A DNA stretch of 64,000 nt, taken from Berghia stephanieae (Eukaryota > Mollusca > Gastropoda > Nudibranchia > Aeolidiidae). The notes beneath the pieces are model-generated. The model was not told the origin of the DNA and ran no database searches. It was given only the letters and a program-made list of their open reading frames with translations. Location: the NCBI GenBank assembly GCA_034508935.3, contig CM067443.1:56539398-56603397 (forward strand), written 5' to 3'. The position numbers and the translations under genes were made by a program. Below are positions 60,901-64,000 of this stretch, one piece after another. How positions within the stretch are numbered: position 1 is the stretch's first letter; every line of letters starts with the position of its first letter.

Positions 60901-61450
60901 CCCGTATGAAATATTTCTCCGGCGAGCATAAATGCGTATCCAAAGGGGAAAAAAAACCATAAATTTGATCATGTTTTGACTTTTACACATTCTGGTCACA
61001 AGACATATGAAAAGTTCTAGCTAGCTTGAAGAATAAAAAGTAATGATTTTCTTTGTTTAGAACCAAGATGGCCGCCGTTGCCGGGCGCGTGACATCAGAC
61101 TATTGAATCGTATTGCTTCATCCCCATTCTCCTTTAACCATGTTTCAATTATTATTAGAATGTCAATAGATCTCTCCTCAATCATATGTTTAATGTCTAA
61201 TGTTTTATTGCGGCAAGACTGGGCGTTTATTGTCGCCACTTTTAAAATTGGAAGTGATTTCTTTTCACTCATAAGTGGTATAATTGTCTGTGTGGTAGGT
61301 GGCCGTGGTGTTTTATTTTTAGGGGTGGGCCGATGGCCACACTGTGTTGGGATGGCCCTTTGTTTTCGTATCCCTCCTCGACTCAATCGATGTTTCTGTT
61401 CACTTGTTTCAACACGGTGTTTGTATTCGCTTTCATAATCATAACAATAA
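57965..61450 (-). mobile_element. CR1/L2-type LINE, near full length, interrupted
   Basis: Reading from 61.4 kb downwards: an N-terminal region, an endonuclease (KVATINAQSCRN, IIETWLKENGDEAI, then after an insertion RGGGIAVVYRSN, VGDFNLHFD, SDHHLI), a reverse transcriptase (SLLDLSAAFDTIDH, FGVPQGSVLGPVLF, YHMYADDTQIY) and the C-terminal HWLPVDQRI and GPRLWNLLPLEIRSS. It ends in a short ATT-repeat tail at about 57968-57985. Several frame breaks split it into six or more open segments. The 60803-61105 insertion cuts the endonuclease. Confidence 0.87.
60803..61105. mobile_element. Short inverted-repeat element inserted in the CR1/L2 LINE endonuclease
   Basis: The coding sense of the LINE jumps from GDEAI to VSDLTP across this segment. 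The borders carry CAATAGGATTCAATAGTC and the inverted copy with one mismatch, followed by GTCAC-type inner ends. The interior matches, in reverse orientation, 45960-46185, so it is a repeat family. It contains AAGATGGCCGCC, a YY1-like site. No coding capacity. Confidence 0.7.
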
Positions 61451-61852
61451 TTATCACTTTCATGGTGTAAAATTTATTCAAGACAATCGTTGGTTTTCGT
61501 AAGACTTGTCATCGCGGTGGACTGTATGGTGACGTGTGTTTCATTTTCTAGATTCATAATACTGGGCATCGATGTTAGAGCACAGTGAACACTTGTAGTA
61601 AAATAAATAAACAACTTTGTTCATAAAATAAAACACTCGAAATTATTAAAATTTAGCATAAAATTCACGAATGATACACAAGTCCTTTGATAAAAATAAG
61701 AAATAATTATATCACTCAGAAGACTAAAACGTCACAATTTGATTGGTATAAAAATCCAGAATTTAAAATGTGAATAAACGCTAAAATAAATAGAAAACAC
61801 AGAGCAATTTGAAACGTGTCAGCCTGCAAGGCGTGTTACAATACTAAAGCCT

Positions 61853-61937
61853 CAATTCTCTAACAAGACTCTTTGCAAAATACAGATTGTCACAAAAAAT
61901 ATAAATGGCACGTCAAACCGAATTCCATAACAACAAG
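61853..61937 (+). repeat. Inverted copy of a LINE reverse-transcriptase segment
   Basis: About 85 bp here is the near-exact reverse complement of 63182-63262 (shared CTCAATTCTCTAACAAGACT, CACGTCAAACCGAATTCC). It lies on the other side of the hAT-like MITE from the rest of that LINE. Confidence 0.75.
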
Positions 61938-61957
61938 ACATGTCAGTGGATGTGTTG

Positions 61958-62599
61958 TAGGGGAGGGCACCCGGGTCACCAAAAGGTCACCGATGCTTTA
62001 GGTTTTGAGAAGTCAGGTCATCGACGACTGAGAAGTTCCCGACCTCCACTTTGTTCTCGATGCTTTTCTCGTCTCGAGAATCTTGGTCATCGATGCTTCT
62101 CGTATTGAGTCCCGAGTCCCGAGTGTCGAGACTATACTGCGCGAGCGACGCACGCGTTACTAACAATGTGTACTATCTGCATTGTTCACCCCTCTCTCGT
62201 CGGCGATGATTCCAGCGAAGCTCGAGACTTTTTTACGTCTCGATGCTTTTTTGAGTCTCGAGACTCAAAAAAGTCTCGAGCATCGCTCTAGTCATCGGTG
62301 CTTTCATTCAATACCTAGTCATTGGTATTGGGTATTGACGTTATATCATATTTTAAACAGCTAACAAAACACAAACGTCGTAAATAGATCAAAATGGTTA
62401 TAGGTATCAATGTTTTATTATTATACAAAGTGAATTTATTTAATGTATTTTAAGTTTTAATACAAAAAAGCCATCCAAAGCTCAGTTGAAGTGCTACTTC
62501 TCGGGAATTCCCGACTTTTCCTTGGTCATCGAGTTCGGGAAGTTTTGAGTGTTGGTGGCCGATGACTTGAGGTATCATCGAGACTTCCGCTCGACACTA
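61958..62599. mobile_element. hAT-like MITE, 642 bp
   Basis: Starts TAGGGGAGGGC, ends GCTCGACACTA, and is flanked by a perfect 8-bp duplication ATGTGTTG (61950-61957 and 62600-62607). TAG-type ends and an 8-bp duplication are hAT hallmarks. The interior is rich in GTCTCGAGAC-type palindromes, including a 28-bp perfect palindrome at 62246-62273. No transposase. Confidence 0.75.
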
Positions 62600-62607
62600 A
62601 TGTGTTG

Positions 62608-64000
62608 TACAAGTGCTATGTCGGCCGGTCGAAAGGTTTGGCTGAAACTTGGATGTAATGCTCATTTGACCATGGTGGTATTTGTAAGAGTTAATGAGTG
62701 ATGACTGTGTCTACGGTTAATGGGTGGCAGTAATCCAAGGATCTTCAGGTCGGTGTCTGTTATTCCTTCTCTGTAACCTTTGTTTGTGATCCGCTCTTCG
62801 TTGTCGAGGGTGTTAATATCATCCATTGTATGTGGATCCCATACAAAACATGCATACTCCATTGATGGTCTGACCATGACTTTGTACGCTGCTAATTTGT
62901 GGATTGGTTGCTTGTTTTAATATTTCTTTTTGAAAACCCAAGGGTCTTATTTGCTTTGTTTCGAAGTTTTAAATGTGGTTATTCCATTTCTTGTCTATTG
63001 TTATTGTCACACCGAGATATTCAGTTTGTTTTTCTTCTTCCAGCTTCTGTCCATGCAAATGGTATATATGTTCGTAAGTCGTGCGACGGCGTGACAGTAG
63101 AATTACTGAGCACTTGCTGGGGTTGAAAGACATTTTCCACTGCTCCTCCCATATCGTCAACTTGTAGAGGTCTTGTTGTTATGGAATTCGGTTTGACGTG
63201 CTATTTATATTTTTTGTGACAATCTGTATTTTGCAAAGAGTCTTGTTAGAGAATTGAGGCTTACGGGTAGATCATTTATAGATATCAGGAACAACAGCGG
63301 GTCAAGTAAGGAGCCTTGTGGTACGCCAGACTCAACTGGAATATACGTGGATTTGTCTCCATTTAATAAGACAGCTTGTTTACGATCTGATAAATAGCTG
63401 TTGATCCAGGTATTTAATTTTCTTCTTATTCCATAATGTTGGAGCACATGTACGAGGAGACAAGGCTGTGACTGACTTAGTCGAATTCTTTGCTGAACTC
63501 AAGAACAAGCATATCTTGTTGTCCACCCGTCCCCAAAGCCAGTGTTATTTCGTCTGTGGACAAATGCTTTTGTTTTGCTCATAGTAGTTTGAGATGCTAC
63601 TGGGGATGATGTGCTCCAAAATCTTACAAGGAATGCAGGTTAATGGTATCAGTCGATTACTTTCAGGTTTGCTTCTGTCATATGATACAACACCGGTGTC
63701 GAGAGACGATTGATACATTTTTGTAAGCACTGGAGTCAGTTCGGATGCGAGCTTTTTCAACACACGTGGAAATCATGCTTTTGTGGGGTCAAGATTTTGT
63801 AACAAGCTTTTGACACAGTGTGATTATGATATCCTCGCATTGTGATGTGGCATCAGGTTGTTTATTTTGGCGCACCTCGCATTGAATTCTTCGACAGTAA
63901 AATTCTCATTTGGACTGAATGCGGACTGGAATTGTTTGTTCAGATCGTTGCCTTTTTATTGTCGTCGGTGACTAGTGTTCCTCTGTCTCCTAGCGGGATG
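62608..64000 (-). mobile_element. CR1/Jockey-like LINE, broken, continues past the window end
   Basis: Reverse transcriptase segments read in order from the window edge: LKKLASELTPVLTKMYQ, SGVPQGSLLDPLLFLISIND, LTIWEEQWKMSFNPSKC with QTEYLGVTITIDKKWNNHI, then MVRPSMEYACFVWDPHT. The catalytic YADD region is degraded and several frame changes and stops are present. The start lies outside the window. Confidence 0.82.

Overview
This is a window of animal nuclear DNA: AT-rich, intron-bearing, dense in microsatellites, and packed with LINE, SINE and DNA-transposon remains. The mix of RTE-like and CR1/L2-like LINEs, tRNA-derived SINEs with a GCGCTATATAAA-type tail, a secreted PAN plus C-type-lectin gene and an intronless ankyrin-SOCS gene suggests a marine invertebrate, most likely a mollusc. 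That placement is inference from repeat style and gene content only. No LTR element, retrovirus, Polinton, CRISPR array or bacterial gene was recognised.

Three host genes can be supported. (1) An eight-exon gene on the + strand (18219-31076) encodes a 354-residue adenosine deaminase-like protein (ADAL, N6-methyl-AMP deaminase family). Every junction is GT-AG and in phase. Its third-to-last intron-scale block (intron 5) holds a nearly full-length antisense LINE, intron 7 holds two LINE fragments, and a SINE lies directly after the stop codon. (2) An intronless gene on the - strand (43348-40986) encodes an ankyrin-repeat protein of about 786 residues ending in a SOCS-box-like segment, with one apparent single-base frameshift. 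(3) A three-exon gene on the - strand (51582-48036) encodes a 230-residue secreted protein with a PAN/apple-like domain and a C-type lectin domain. It is visible only when the exons are joined.

Layout. 0-9 kb: SINEs, microsatellites, a MITE with arms of about 105 bp, and LINE fragments. 9-12 kb: a nest of transposons. 12.3-14.8 kb: a large foldback element. 15-18 kb: microsatellites and ADAL upstream sequence. 18.2-31.4 kb: ADAL. 32-40.5 kb: a pogo-like element, LINE remnants, a retroposon family and a degenerate minisatellite. 41-43.4 kb: the ankyrin-SOCS gene. 44-48 kb: nested retroposons and MITEs. 48-51.6 kb: the lectin gene. 52.1-55.6 kb: a second, larger foldback element with a perfect 8-bp target-site duplication. 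56-64 kb: SINEs and two LINEs, one interrupted by a short inverted-repeat element, the other adjoining a hAT-like MITE.

The most unusual objects are the two foldback elements. Each is a giant imperfect palindrome whose arms are tandem arrays of an approximately 151-bp unit, capped by arrays of a GGGTTTCGGC-type 10-mer, with no recognisable gene inside.
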